Below are positions 41,063-49,555 of a stretch of DNA of 64,000 bases, piece after piece (the first letter of the stretch is position 1; each line of letters opens with the position of its first letter). The DNA lies in the NCBI RefSeq assembly GCF_014212175.1, contig NZ_JACJVR010000004.1, positions 1 to 64,000 of the forward strand, read 5' to 3'. The DNA is from Cohnella xylanilytica. GTDB taxonomy: Bacteria; Bacillota; Bacilli; Paenibacillales; Paenibacillaceae. Made by a program: the position numbers and the translations under genes. The notes beneath the pieces were generated by a model that worked only from the letters and a program-made list of their open reading frames with translations, had not been told where the DNA came from and searched no databases.

Positions 41063-43120
41063 ATGGCAAAGCGGGGAACGGTTATGCACAAAGCGAACAT
41101 TGTTGCGCTGGCTGTCGGTCTGATCTTATCCATGTTCGCTTCCTTATCTGTCGCACCTCAGAAGGCGGAGGCGGCGTCCGCGTACAAGATCATCGGCTAT
41201 TACCCGGCATGGGCCGCATACGGACGGAATTATCAAGTGGAAGACATGGACGTCTCCAAGGTTACCCACATCAATTATGCTTTCGCGGATATCTGTTGGA
41301 ACGGCATCCACGGCAATCCGGATCCGGCCTCGCCGAATCCGCAAACCTGGAGCTGCCAGGACGAGGTCGGAACGATTAACGTGCCGAACGGAACGATCGT
41401 GCTGGGCGATCCGTGGATCGACGCGCAGAAGAGTCATGCGGGCGATACGTGGGATAAGCCGATCAAAGGCAATATCGGGGCGCTGATCAAGCTGAAGGCG
41501 GCGAACCCCCATCTCAAAACGATCATCTCCGTCGGCGGGTGGAGCTGGTCGAACCGGTTCTCGGACGTCACGGCTTCGGCGGCCACCCGCGAAACTTTCG
41601 CGAACTCGGCCGTCGATTTCCTGCGCAAGTACCAGTTCGACGGCGTCGACCTGGATTGGGAATATCCGGTCGCCGGGGGGCTGCCGGGCAACAGCTACCG
41701 GGCGGAGGATAAGCACAATTACACGCTGCTGCTCCAGACTATTCGCCAGAAGCTGGACGCGGCGGGGGCTGCGGACGGCAAGCAGTATCTCCTGACCATC
41801 GCTTCCGGGGCAAGCCCGCAGTATGCGAACAACACGGAGCTGAGTCAGATCGCCGCCATAGTAGATTGGATCAACATCATGACCTACGACTTTAACGGCG
41901 GGTGGCAAAATATAAGCGCGCACAACGCTCCGCTGTACTACGACCCGGCTGCGGGCGCCGCCGGCGTGCCGAACGCGGCGGCCTTTAACGACGATGCCGG
42001 CGTGCAGGGGCATCTGAATGCGGGAGTACCCGCAAGCAAGCTGGTCCTGGGCGTGCCGTTCTACGGACGCGGATGGAGCGGCTGCGCGCCGGCCGGCAAC
42101 GGCCAATACCAGAGCTGCACGGGCATGCCCGCAGGGACGTGGGAAGCCGGCGTGTTCGACTTCAGCGACCTGCAGGCTCGTTTCATCAATCTTAACGGCT
42201 ATACGCGCTATTGGAACGATACGGCGAAGGTTCCCTACTTGTACAATCCGTCGGGCGGCGTCTACATCACTTACGACGACGCGGAGTCCATCGGATACAA
42301 GGCCTCGTATATCAAGACGAAGAACCTGGCCGGGGCGATGTTCTGGGAGTTCAGCGGCGATCGCAACAAGACGCTGCTGAATAAGCTCGCGGGCGATTTG
42401 GCCTCCCCGGGAGGAGGAGACACGGCGCCTCCGTCCATCCCGGGCAACCTGCGCTCCACCGGCAAAACCGCGAATAGCGTATCGCTCGCCTGGGATGCTT
42501 CGACCGACAACGTCGGCGTCGCCGGCTATACGGTGAGCTACGGATCCTCCAACGTGAACGCGACTGGTACCAGCGCGACGATCGGCGGCTTGACCGCGAA
42601 CACGAGCTACACCTTCACGGTGAAGGCGCGCGACGCGGCGGGCAACGTCTCGGCCGCCAGCGCGCCCCTCACGGTGACGACGAACGCGCCGGCCGGCGAC
42701 ACGACCGCGCCTTCGGCACCGACGAATCTCGCCGTGACGAGCAAAACCTCTTCGAGCGTCAGCCTGAGTTGGAGCGCCTCGACGGATAACGTCGGCGTCG
42801 CCGGCTATACGGTGAGCTACGGATCCTCTACCGCGAACGTGACCGGTACGAGCGCGACGATCGGCGGCTTGGCCGCGAACACGAGCTATACCTTCACGGT
42901 GAAGGCGTATGACGCGGCGGGCAACGTCTCGGCCGCCAGCGCGCCGCTCACGGCGACGACCGATCCCGGCTCGGGAGCGGCTGCCTGGGCGCCCAACGTC
43001 GCTTACAAGGTCGGCGATCTGGCGAGCTACGGCGGCAAGACGTACTCCTGTCTCCAAGCTCATACCTCACTGGTCGGATGGGAACCCCCGATCGTTCCGG
43101 CTTTGTGGACCTTGAAGTAA
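41063..43120 (+). CDS. Secreted chitinase: GH18, two FnIII, ChiC carbohydrate-binding module
   Basis: A roughly 685-residue secreted enzyme. An N-terminal signal peptide (hydrophobic IVALAVGLILSMFASLSV, cleavage near AEAA) is followed by a GH18 domain with SVGGWSWS and the catalytic DGVDLDWEYP. Two fibronectin type III repeats follow (about residues 460-545 and 555-640), and a ChiC/CBM5-type chitin-binding module ends it (AWAPNVAYKVGDLASYGGKTYSC). The layout matches ChiA1 of Bacillus circulans. It degrades chitin outside the cell. Start choice among GTG 41051, TTG 41057 and ATG 41063 is uncertain; GGAG lies 8 bp before the TTG. Confidence 0.93.
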   Translation: MAKRGTVMHKANIVALAVGLILSMFASLSVAPQKAEAASAYKIIGYYPAWAAYGRNYQVEDMDVSKVTHINYAFADICWNGIHGNPDPASPNPQTWSCQDEVGTINVPNGTIVLGDPWIDAQKSHAGDTWDKPIKGNIGALIKLKAANPHLKTIISVGGWSWSNRFSDVTASAATRETFANSAVDFLRKYQFDGVDLDWEYPVAGGLPGNSYRAEDKHNYTLLLQTIRQKLDAAGAADGKQYLLTIASGASPQYANNTELSQIAAIVDWINIMTYDFNGGWQNISAHNAPLYYDPAAGAAGVPNAAAFNDDAGVQGHLNAGVPASKLVLGVPFYGRGWSGCAPAGNGQYQSCTGMPAGTWEAGVFDFSDLQARFINLNGYTRYWNDTAKVPYLYNPSGGVYITYDDAESIGYKASYIKTKNLAGAMFWEFSGDRNKTLLNKLAGDLASPGGGDTAPPSIPGNLRSTGKTANSVSLAWDASTDNVGVAGYTVSYGSSNVNATGTSATIGGLTANTSYTFTVKARDAAGNVSAASAPLTVTTNAPAGDTTAPSAPTNLAVTSKTSSSVSLSWSASTDNVGVAGYTVSYGSSTANVTGTSATIGGLAANTSYTFTVKAYDAAGNVSAASAPLTATTDPGSGAAAWAPNVAYKVGDLASYGGKTYSCLQAHTSLVGWEPPIVPALWTLK

Positions 43121-43187
43121 GCCCGCCCATCCGGTGATCCGTAACGTTACACCCTATAGGAGCACGCCCAACTGGGCGTACCCGCAC

Positions 43188-43225
43188 AAGAGACAGTACC
43201 CCTCGCCCCTCGGGTACTGTCTCTT
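43188..43225. terminator. Terminator hairpin after the chitinase gene
   Basis: AAGAGACAGTACCC and GGGTACTGTCTCTT form a perfect 14-bp stem with a 10-base loop. It is between convergent genes. Confidence 0.75.
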
Positions 43226-43230
43226 TACTG

Positions 43231-43272
43231 TCTCTTATCTCTTATCTCTTATCTCTTGTCTCTTGTCTCTTG
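43231..43272. repeat. Heptanucleotide tandem repeat
   Basis: Six consecutive 7-mers: TCTCTTA three times then TCTCTTG three times, right after the chitinase terminator and 3 bp before the stop of the convergent regulator gene. This is a simple sequence repeat of a kind prone to slippage. Confidence 0.8.
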
Positions 43273-43275
43273 ATG

Positions 43276-44133
43276 TCAGCCAAGCGAATGATATTCGCTT
43301 AACAGCTGCCGCATTTTGTCCGCCGTGCCGTCTGGGCGGGGAACGTGGATGGACACCGTCAAATTGGAGTCGGCCGCATACTGGAACGTAACGAGATCGA
43401 AATTCAAGTTCCCGAGATTCGGACACCGCAGCGTCTTGGGAGCATCGATGGCGTCGACGACTTCATGGGAGTCCCAAAATTCCCGAAACTCGCTGCTGGC
43501 TTGGCACAACGCCTCGTACTGCTCGGACCACCAAGGGTCGTCGGCGTGGCGCGCATACCCGGCATGGAAATTCGCGGCGACCCGCCGCGCATGCGGCTCC
43601 CATTGGTCCCCCTTGATATAACGGAAACGGGGGGAAGTAAACGTCATCCAGACCAGGTTCCGCTCCCTATCGGACATAGCCGCGAGATCTCCGTTCAACG
43701 CGCAATAGGCCGCATTCCAGGCAATGATATTCATCCGCGCATCCATGGCATTCGACGGGGACAAGCCTTGGCTATCCAGAAAGCGTTGAAGCGCGGGCGT
43801 CGCCTCGGCGGGCAGCTTCGATTCGGTCAACGGGAGCTGCTTGCGGGCAAGATAATACAGATGCCTGCGTTCGGATTCATTCAACCGAAGCGCTTCCGCT
43901 ATTCGATCGAGGACCTCGGCGGATACGTTGATAGGGCGCCCTTGTTCCAAGTAGGTATACCAGTCCAACCCCACATCCGCCAACAGAGCGACCTCCCCTC
44001 GGCGAAGTCCGGGCGTGCGCCTGCGTCCGGACTCCCGCAAGCCCGCTTCCCGAGGGGTCATTCGTTCCCGGCGCGTGCGCAAGAACCGGGACAATTCCGC
44101 ATAACGATCCAATCCGTTCGACATGGCCTCCAT
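43276..44133 (-). CDS. XRE-type regulator with MmyB-like domain
   Basis: A 285-residue regulator, paralogue of the one at 8285. The HTH has the signature GRRRTPGLRRGEVALLADVGLDWYTYLEQGR, and the C-terminal MmyB-like domain begins near residue 110 (MDARMNIIAWNAAYCALNGD). The stop lies 3 bp from the heptanucleotide repeat. It is divergent from the FMN-reductase gene at 44331 and likely controls it. ATG 44133 follows AGGGGAAGGGC. Confidence 0.88.
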   Translation of the reverse strand: MEAMSNGLDRYAELSRFLRTRRERMTPREAGLRESGRRRTPGLRRGEVALLADVGLDWYTYLEQGRPINVSAEVLDRIAEALRLNESERRHLYYLARKQLPLTESKLPAEATPALQRFLDSQGLSPSNAMDARMNIIAWNAAYCALNGDLAAMSDRERNLVWMTFTSPRFRYIKGDQWEPHARRVAANFHAGYARHADDPWWSEQYEALCQASSEFREFWDSHEVVDAIDAPKTLRCPNLGNLNFDLVTFQYAADSNLTVSIHVPRPDGTADKMRQLLSEYHSLG

Positions 44134-44330
44134 GCCCTTCCCCTCCTATCCGCCGTTCGATGAACATGGGATTCCGAATCCTACGATAACCGGATCTCTT
44201 CCTAGCCTCGTCAGGCCTCTATACACTAGTCTATGTTCTCCTCAGGGAGAATAGCAAGAATGGACGCAGCGGCCGTAATCGGTCGAGGCCGTTTAGGTCC
44301 ATTCGCAATCTAATGATCGAGGTGACGAAA

Positions 44331-44897
44331 ATGAAAGTGGCGGCCATAGTCGGGAGCATTCGCCAGGATTCCTACAACCTGAAGATAGCCCGTTATATTC
44401 AGAACCGTTATAAGTCCCTTTTCCAGCTGGATATCTTGAACATTCGGGATCTCCCTTTTTACGATCAGGATATCGAATTCGCTCCTCCGCAGCCGGTTAT
44501 CGACTTCAAGACGCAAGTCGCCGCTGCCGACGCCGTGTTGTGGGTCACTCCGGAGTATAATTCGACCATCCCCGGCGTATTGGCCAACGCGATCGACTGG
44601 TTATCCCGCGTGGACCGGGTCATGATCGGGAAGCCCTCATGGATCGTAGGATCCTCGATGGGATTGTTGGGCTCGGTCAAAGCGCAGGGGCATCTGCGAG
44701 ACGTTCTGTTCTCTTCCGGCATCTCCTCGCCGCTGCTGCCCGGCAACGAAGTGTATATCGGCCTCGTTCACGAGAAGATCGACGAGAAGGGCGAGCTGAC
44801 GGACGAGCCTACGATCAAGTACCTGGATCTTGTAGCCGATAACTTCGTGACATGGATGAAGGAAGTCGGGAAGCTTGGAGGGAAGGCGAATGTTTGA
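44331..44897 (+). CDS. NADPH-dependent FMN reductase/azoreductase-type flavoprotein
   Basis: A 188-residue flavodoxin-like reductase: phosphate-binding GSIRQDSYNLKIARY, TPEYNSTIPGVLANAIDWLSR and IVGSSMGLLGSV are diagnostic of the ChrR/YieF/azobenzene-reductase group. It reduces quinones, azo compounds or chromate with NAD(P)H and FMN. ATG 44331 follows GAGGTGA; the frame opens 18 bp earlier. It overlaps the Dabb gene by 8 bp and is divergent from the MmyB-like regulator. Confidence 0.9.
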   Translation: MKVAAIVGSIRQDSYNLKIARYIQNRYKSLFQLDILNIRDLPFYDQDIEFAPPQPVIDFKTQVAAADAVLWVTPEYNSTIPGVLANAIDWLSRVDRVMIGKPSWIVGSSMGLLGSVKAQGHLRDVLFSSGISSPLLPGNEVYIGLVHEKIDEKGELTDEPTIKYLDLVADNFVTWMKEVGKLGGKANV

Positions 44898-45192
44898 GCA
44901 TATCGTTCTCTTGAAGCTCAAGTCCGACGTCCCTGCTGATCGACAAGAAGAGGCGGTGAAGCTCGCGCAAGCCTTCAAGGGCGCGATTCCGGGGATCGTC
45001 GATTTAAGCGCCGGGATCAACGTTACGGAGGAAGCAGAGCATATGCAGGGGTATACGTTGGGCATTCGAGTTACTTTCGAGAATCGGCAGGCCTGCCGGG
45101 ACTATATTCAGCATCCCCTGAATCAGAATTTACTGCAATCCATCGGCCCCTTGGTCGAAGGGATCGTAGTCATGGACTACCCGATAGCTTAA
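44890..45192 (+). CDS. Dabb-family (stress-response A/B barrel) protein
   Basis: A 100-residue dimeric alpha/beta-barrel protein: FEHIVLLKLKSDVPADRQEEAV, DLSAGINVTEEAEHMQGYTLGIRVTFENRQACRDYIQHP. The family includes enzymes on polyketide-like substrates and stress proteins. Its start lies inside the end of the FMN-reductase gene (8-bp overlap) with GGAGGGAAGG upstream, so the two are translated together. A strong terminator follows. Confidence 0.85.
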   Translation: MFEHIVLLKLKSDVPADRQEEAVKLAQAFKGAIPGIVDLSAGINVTEEAEHMQGYTLGIRVTFENRQACRDYIQHPLNQNLLQSIGPLVEGIVVMDYPIA

Positions 45193-45200
45193 AAAGAAAC

Positions 45201-45244
45201 GCAGGCCAAAGCTGGGAACCGCGCAGCTTTGGCCTGCTTTTTTC
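45201..45244 (+). terminator. Intrinsic terminator of the FMN-reductase/Dabb operon
   Basis: GCAGGCCAAAGCTG and CAGCTTTGGCCTGC form a perfect 14-bp stem followed by TTTTTT. Confidence 0.92.
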
Positions 45245-45249
45245 GGCCG

Positions 45250-45627
45250 TTAGGGCAGCTTGCTGAATTGGCTCTCTTGGGCATCGACCAACGCCAGCTT
45301 GTAATTGAGCTTTTCCAGCGTTTTGATCAGTCTTGCGATTTGATCTTCCACTTTGTTTTTCTGGACGACCAGCATCGTCCTCCTTAGGGGCAGCGTCTGT
45401 TCTCCGCTCTTGTACAGCTCCACGTATTGTTTAATCTCCGCCAGAGGCAGGCCTGTCGAACGAAGGGCCTGCACCGTATCCACGCAGTCGATATAGTGCT
45501 CGTTGAATATGCGCACCCCGTTCGCATCCCGGTCGGGGATCGGGAGCACCCCTTCCTTCTCGTAGAATCGCAAGGTATGCGGGCTAGCTCCCGTTCTCTC
45601 CGCGACTTCCTTCATCGTATACGCCAT
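45250..45627 (-). CDS. MerR-family regulator
   Basis: A 125-residue MerR protein of the same subgroup as the other two in the window: MAYTMKEVAERTGASPHTLRFYEKEGVLP, STGLPLAEIKQYVELYKSGEQT and a C-terminal coiled coil. ATG 45627 is chosen as the canonical start; a GTG four codons upstream is possible. It is divergent from the SDR at 45807. A palindrome (45654-45666) overlaps its own promoter area and a 19-bp-spacer promoter (45736-45766) faces the SDR. Confidence 0.88.
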   Translation of the reverse strand: MAYTMKEVAERTGASPHTLRFYEKEGVLPIPDRDANGVRIFNEHYIDCVDTVQALRSTGLPLAEIKQYVELYKSGEQTLPLRRTMLVVQKNKVEDQIARLIKTLEKLNYKLALVDAQESQFSKLP

Positions 45628-45653
45628 TCGCGCGTTCACCGCCTATGGAGGGC

Positions 45654-45666
45654 TAGAGTTACTCTA
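45654..45666. promoter_or_regulatory. Palindrome at the merR promoter
   Basis: TAGAGT-T-ACTCTA is a perfect dyad 27 bp upstream of the MerR start, a likely autoregulatory site. Confidence 0.45.
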
Positions 45667-45735
45667 ACTTATTTTACGACTCGAGCCGGCTTGTCGTCCA
45701 TGAATCCTCTTGCCTATTAGAGGCCCGCCCGGCAT

Positions 45736-45766
45736 TTGACTTAGAGCGACTTCAACACGGTAATCT
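45736..45766 (+). promoter_or_regulatory. MerR-type promoter of the SDR/esterase operon
   Basis: TTGACT (45736-45741) and TAATCT (45761-45766) are separated by exactly 19 bp, as in the other two MerR-controlled promoters of this window. Confidence 0.7.
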
Positions 45767-45806
45767 AAACGGGAAGCCGCAATATGGATAACGAGGAGGA
45801 TGTCTC

Positions 45807-46661
45807 ATGGCCAAGACGGTGTTGATCACCGGATGTTCTACCGGATTGGGGAATACGACAGCCAGGAAGTTTGCTGGCGAAGGATGGAATGTGGTTGCGA
45901 CGATGCGGAAGCCGGACCCGCGGTTGGCGGAGGAGAATCCCGAACGAATCTCCGTTACGGAGCTCGACGTGACCGAGCCGGCCACGATCGAGGCGGCGAT
46001 CGCCGCAGGAATCGAACGATTCGGCCGGATCGACGCCGTCGTGAACAACGCCGGAGTCAGCATTCTATCGATATTCGAAGCCACGCCCATGGAGGCGATC
46101 CGCGGGGTCTTCGAGACCAATGTCTTCGGCGTCATGAACGTCATCCGGGCGGTTACCCCTTATTTCCGCGAACAAGGCGGCGGAACCATCGTCAATATCA
46201 CTTCGAACGTGGGCTTCGTATCCAACCCGCTCCTAACGGTCTATGTCGCGACCAAGCATGCGGTCGAGGGGCTGTCGGAATCCCTGTCGTACGAGCTGGA
46301 GTCGCAAAATATATCCGTGAAGCTGGTGGAGCCCGGAGCCATGCGAACCACGAACTTCGCGTCGAACACCATGGCCGCCGCGCAAAACGTATCCATTCCG
46401 GAATCGTACAAGTCCTACTTCGATCATATGATGAACGCCATGATGAACTACCCGTTCGAGAACGCGGACGAGAATCAGGTGGCGGATCAGATTTACGCCG
46501 CTGCGTGCGATCCGTCGGATCGGCTGCGCTATCTCGCGGGTCCGGACGCGGAAGAGACGGCGAAGCTGAGATGGTCCGGGTCGGAAGAGACCTACATGGC
46601 GGCCATGCGGGACCTGTTGGGGCAGACGGCGTGGCGCAATAGCCGCAATAGCCGGAGCTGA
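45807..46661 (+). CDS. Short-chain dehydrogenase/reductase
   Basis: A 284-residue SDR with TGCSTGLGNTTARKF (residues 8-22), NNAGVS, VNITSNVGF (Ser) and YVATKHAVEGLSE (Tyr-x3-Lys), followed by VEPGAMRTTNF. It resembles the retinol-dehydrogenase-like/YusZ group. AGGAGG is upstream of ATG 45807. It is divergent from its probable MerR activator and precedes the esterase gene by 45 bp, forming a reductase-esterase operon. Confidence 0.9.
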   Translation: MAKTVLITGCSTGLGNTTARKFAGEGWNVVATMRKPDPRLAEENPERISVTELDVTEPATIEAAIAAGIERFGRIDAVVNNAGVSILSIFEATPMEAIRGVFETNVFGVMNVIRAVTPYFREQGGGTIVNITSNVGFVSNPLLTVYVATKHAVEGLSESLSYELESQNISVKLVEPGAMRTTNFASNTMAAAQNVSIPESYKSYFDHMMNAMMNYPFENADENQVADQIYAAACDPSDRLRYLAGPDAEETAKLRWSGSEETYMAAMRDLLGQTAWRNSRNSRS

Positions 46662-46706
46662 TCTTCGAAGGCGATTACGACTCTGTTCGCGAAGGAAGGT
46701 TGGAGA

Positions 46707-47651
46707 ATGGAAGATAGAGTACACCCGGAACTTAGAAGTTTGTTCTCCGTTCTGCCGGAGGTCGCATACACTCGGGAAAATTTAGCGGATCTACGGAGAG
46801 AGATGCGTGAATTCGCGGTCGGCGCGGCGGCATCGCTGCCCGTTAACGATGGCGTTCTGATCTCGGAGAGGCAGATTCCGGGCGCGCCGGGCGACCCGGA
46901 CGTCCGGATCAAGATTTACCGACCTAGAGCGGGCAACGGGCCTCTGCCAGGCCTCTTATATATTCACGGCGGCGGCTATATTCTCGGCTCGGCGGATATG
47001 ATGGACCCTGCCTTGCAGCAGCTGGTATCGGAACTCGAATGCGTGATCGTGTCCGTGGATTACCGGCTGGCTCCGGAGCATCCTTATCCCGCTCCGCTTG
47101 AAGATTGCTATGCCGCCCTCCAATGGTTCTCCGACAACGCGGAAGAACTGGGAAGCGACTCTTCCCGAATCGCGGTAATGGGACCCAGCGCCGGAGGCGG
47201 ATTAACGGCTGCCTTATCGCTGCTGGCCAGAGACCGGAACGGCCCTTCTATCCGGTTCCAAATGCCGCTCTATCCGATGCTGGACGACCGAGGCTTAACC
47301 AAGTCCAGCCGCGAGATTACGGATGACCGGGTATGGAACCAAGCGAAGAACCGGCTGGCATGGGAACTGTATCTGGGGACGAACGAAGAAGCCACTCCCT
47401 ATGCCGCTCCGGCGCGCGCGACCGATCTGTCGGGACTCCCTCCCGCCTACACGTGCGTCGGCGACCTGGACCCTTTCCGCGACGAGACCATCGATTACGT
47501 GTTAAGACTCTCGCAGGCCGGCGTTCCGACGGAATTCCATCTGTACCCCGGCTGCTTCCACGGCTTCGAGGAATACTTGCCGTCCGCCGAGATCAGCCAG
47601 AGAGTGATAAAGGAATACCGGGCGGCTCTGCAACGCGCCTTCAGCCAATGA
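46707..47651 (+). CDS. HSL-family alpha/beta hydrolase (esterase)
   Basis: A 314-residue carboxylesterase of the hormone-sensitive-lipase family: oxyanion motif HGGGYILGSADM, nucleophile GPSAGGG (Ser near residue 160), acid in GDLDPFRDET and His in GCFHGFEEYLP. It hydrolyses short-chain esters in the cytosol. It is the second gene of the MerR-controlled operon and ends before a terminator hairpin at 47689. Confidence 0.9.
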   Translation: MEDRVHPELRSLFSVLPEVAYTRENLADLRREMREFAVGAAASLPVNDGVLISERQIPGAPGDPDVRIKIYRPRAGNGPLPGLLYIHGGGYILGSADMMDPALQQLVSELECVIVSVDYRLAPEHPYPAPLEDCYAALQWFSDNAEELGSDSSRIAVMGPSAGGGLTAALSLLARDRNGPSIRFQMPLYPMLDDRGLTKSSREITDDRVWNQAKNRLAWELYLGTNEEATPYAAPARATDLSGLPPAYTCVGDLDPFRDETIDYVLRLSQAGVPTEFHLYPGCFHGFEEYLPSAEISQRVIKEYRAALQRAFSQ

Positions 47652-47688
47652 CCGTTACCGCCCCGCCGCCTGTCCGCGCATAAGGAAG

Positions 47689-47716
47689 AGGGAGCCAGCC
47701 CCGGCCGGCTCCCTTT
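47689..47716 (+). terminator. Intrinsic terminator of the SDR/esterase operon
   Basis: AGGGAGCC and GGCTCCCT pair around a GC-rich loop and are followed by TTTAAT. Confidence 0.7.
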
Positions 47717-48287
47717 AATCATCCAGCAGACGGCCATTATCGTTCCATTGACCGTACATTTTATTTTCTCTCGTGTTCGATATGAACTTGTCTAATCTGC
47801 TCTTGAATAATTCCGGCTGATTTTTAACGCTCTGTATGGTGTCGATCCGAACTCTCTTATAAAGGTCTGGAAACGCCATAAAATTCGCATAGGCTTGTTT
47901 ATCCTCTTTTAGCCGTCGCTCAATCTCCTTATCGATCTGAAAAGAATCCGGATTCATGTCGGGGAGAACCCTTCTCCCTTCCTCGCTCATGAGCCCTAGC
48001 CTGTCGAGGCGGCGGACGCGTTCTTTATTCAACTCCGTCCATGAACTGTTTTTGCCTCTGGGAGACAGTCTCTGAGCCAGCTCCGTCTCCGACAGTTTCT
48101 TTTTGACGCCGTCAATCCATCCGAAGCACAACGCTTCCTCTACCGCGTCCAAGTATAACAGCCGATCCGGTTCGGGCTTCATACGGACCAAGACCCAGCA
48201 GAACTTGGCGGTCTTCCCGTTCTCCTGCAGCCAAGCCCTTAACTCTCCTCTCGATTTAACGGGAAGTAAATTTTCCATTTCCATCAT
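47715..48287 (-). CDS. YdeI/OmdA-type protein
   Basis: A 190-residue protein: VKSRGELRAWLQENGKTAKFCWVLVRMK...LYLDAVEEALCFGWIDGVKKK is the conserved YdeI/OmdA bacteriocin-protection signature, and the charged tail (SQRLSPRGKNSSWTELNKERV) is typical. Its start ATG 48287 overlaps the stop of the MFS gene by four bases (ATGA), which fixes the start and shows coupling. A longer ORF to 48620 lies inside the MFS gene and is not real. Co-expression with an efflux pump suggests a shared protective role. Confidence 0.85.
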   Translation of the reverse strand: MMEMENLLPVKSRGELRAWLQENGKTAKFCWVLVRMKPEPDRLLYLDAVEEALCFGWIDGVKKKLSETELAQRLSPRGKNSSWTELNKERVRRLDRLGLMSEEGRRVLPDMNPDSFQIDKEIERRLKEDKQAYANFMAFPDLYKRVRIDTIQSVKNQPELFKSRLDKFISNTRENKMYGQWNDNGRLLDD

Positions 48288-49480
48288 GAATATCCATTGT
48301 CCTCTCCAGTTCGATCGTATCTCCCGACAAGGGATTTGGAGGTTGCTGCTTTTAGCATGATCAGCAAGAACGCAAGCCATAACAGGATGATACCGCTCCA
48401 GATAAATCGATGCGCGCCCAACTGGGCCATAAACCAGCCCCCGATCGAGGTTCCTGCCGTAATGCCAATATTCGAAAAGGAAACAAACAAACTGTTCCCG
48501 AATTCGGGAGCTTCTCGGGCATCCGTCATCAACAAGGCTTGACTGAGAATAAGTCCCCCGGAGTGTACGGCTCCCCACACGAATACGATGACCGCCATCG
48601 GCCAAAAGGAAGAACCCCAATAATAAGCGAATAAGTAAACAGCCGCATAGACGAGCGGAAACAGGATGACGGTTCGGGTCATGTTCGCGTTCGCAAAGAA
48701 TCCGAACAGAAAGTTCCCTGCAATCATGGTGACGCCGAAGACCATCAACATGAGGCTAATCCACGTACCGTTCATATGGGTGACTTCTCCGAGATATTCG
48801 GCGAAGTAGCTATAAACGGAACTCATAGCCGTAAAGATCGTCGCAACGATCAGGATCGTTAACCACAATTGAGGCTTGCGCAATAGACCGAGCTGCTTGC
48901 CGAAAGTCATTCGTTCCTTAACGGGCATAGAAGGAAGCCGGACAATAATTCCTATGAAGGCGGCCAAACTGACGATAGCTCCGAACAGGAAGGCAGCGCT
49001 CAGAGAGATTTTCGCGGCGAGATACGATGTAATCGGCACGCCGAAAGCGAAGCCGACCGTGATCCCGGCCATCACTTGGGTGACCGCTCGGCCGCTTCTC
49101 TCGGGAGGAACGAGGCTGGCGGCGGCCGCGAACGCAATCGAGAAAAAGAGGGGATGAAACAACGCGGGAATGATCCGGAAAGCCAGCATCGCTGCGAACT
49201 CGGTCGTATACGCGTACACCATATTCGAGATGGCGAACATAAGGATAGCGGCCAGCAAAACCGCTTTACGATTCAGGCCGGAAGCGAGCAAGGTCAGGAA
49301 TGGGCCTGACACGGCCACGATTAAAGCAAATACGCTTACCAGGTACCCGGCCTGCGAAGGCGTTATGTCAAATTGTTGAGAGACTTGGGGAAGAACGCCG
49401 ATGATGCCCATCTCGGTTGTAATAATGCCGAATACGCCTAGCGCCAGGAAAAAGAGAAACGAAGAGCGGGTTTTTACCAT
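48284..49480 (-). CDS. MFS drug transporter (YdhP/AraJ-like)
   Basis: A 398-residue twelve-helix MFS protein with LGVFGIITTEMGIIGVLPQVSQQF at the start, the loop-2 GLNRKAVLL and the helix-5 antiporter-like segment AGITVGFAFGVPI. The family contains proton-driven exporters of drugs and sugars. It is upstream of and coupled to the YdeI-type gene. A VOC gene on the same strand precedes it, separated by a terminator hairpin. Confidence 0.9.
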   Translation of the reverse strand: MVKTRSSFLFFLALGVFGIITTEMGIIGVLPQVSQQFDITPSQAGYLVSVFALIVAVSGPFLTLLASGLNRKAVLLAAILMFAISNMVYAYTTEFAAMLAFRIIPALFHPLFFSIAFAAAASLVPPERSGRAVTQVMAGITVGFAFGVPITSYLAAKISLSAAFLFGAIVSLAAFIGIIVRLPSMPVKERMTFGKQLGLLRKPQLWLTILIVATIFTAMSSVYSYFAEYLGEVTHMNGTWISLMLMVFGVTMIAGNFLFGFFANANMTRTVILFPLVYAAVYLFAYYWGSSFWPMAVIVFVWGAVHSGGLILSQALLMTDAREAPEFGNSLFVSFSNIGITAGTSIGGWFMAQLGAHRFIWSGIILLWLAFLLIMLKAATSKSLVGRYDRTGEDNGYS

Positions 49481-49514
49481 AATAGCGACTCCCTTGGTCT
49501 GCGTAAAGGTGAAT

Positions 49515-49550
49515 TAAAAAAATGGTCTCCAGTTTCAAGACCATTTTTTA
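49515..49550 (-). terminator. Intrinsic terminator between VOC and MFS genes
   Basis: On the minus strand AAAATGGTCT and AGACCATTTT form a perfect 10-bp stem followed by TTTAATT. It ends the VOC transcript ahead of the MFS gene. Confidence 0.85.
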
Positions 49551-49555
49551 ATGGG

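Noticed and set aside
41144-43063. Long minus-strand open frame opposite the chitinase
   Set aside because: Arg-rich repetitive translation mirrors the FnIII repeats of the real chitinase; no ribosome site or motif.
43231-43272. CRISPR array
   Set aside because: Units are 7 bp without spacers; it is a simple sequence repeat. No cas genes occur in the window.
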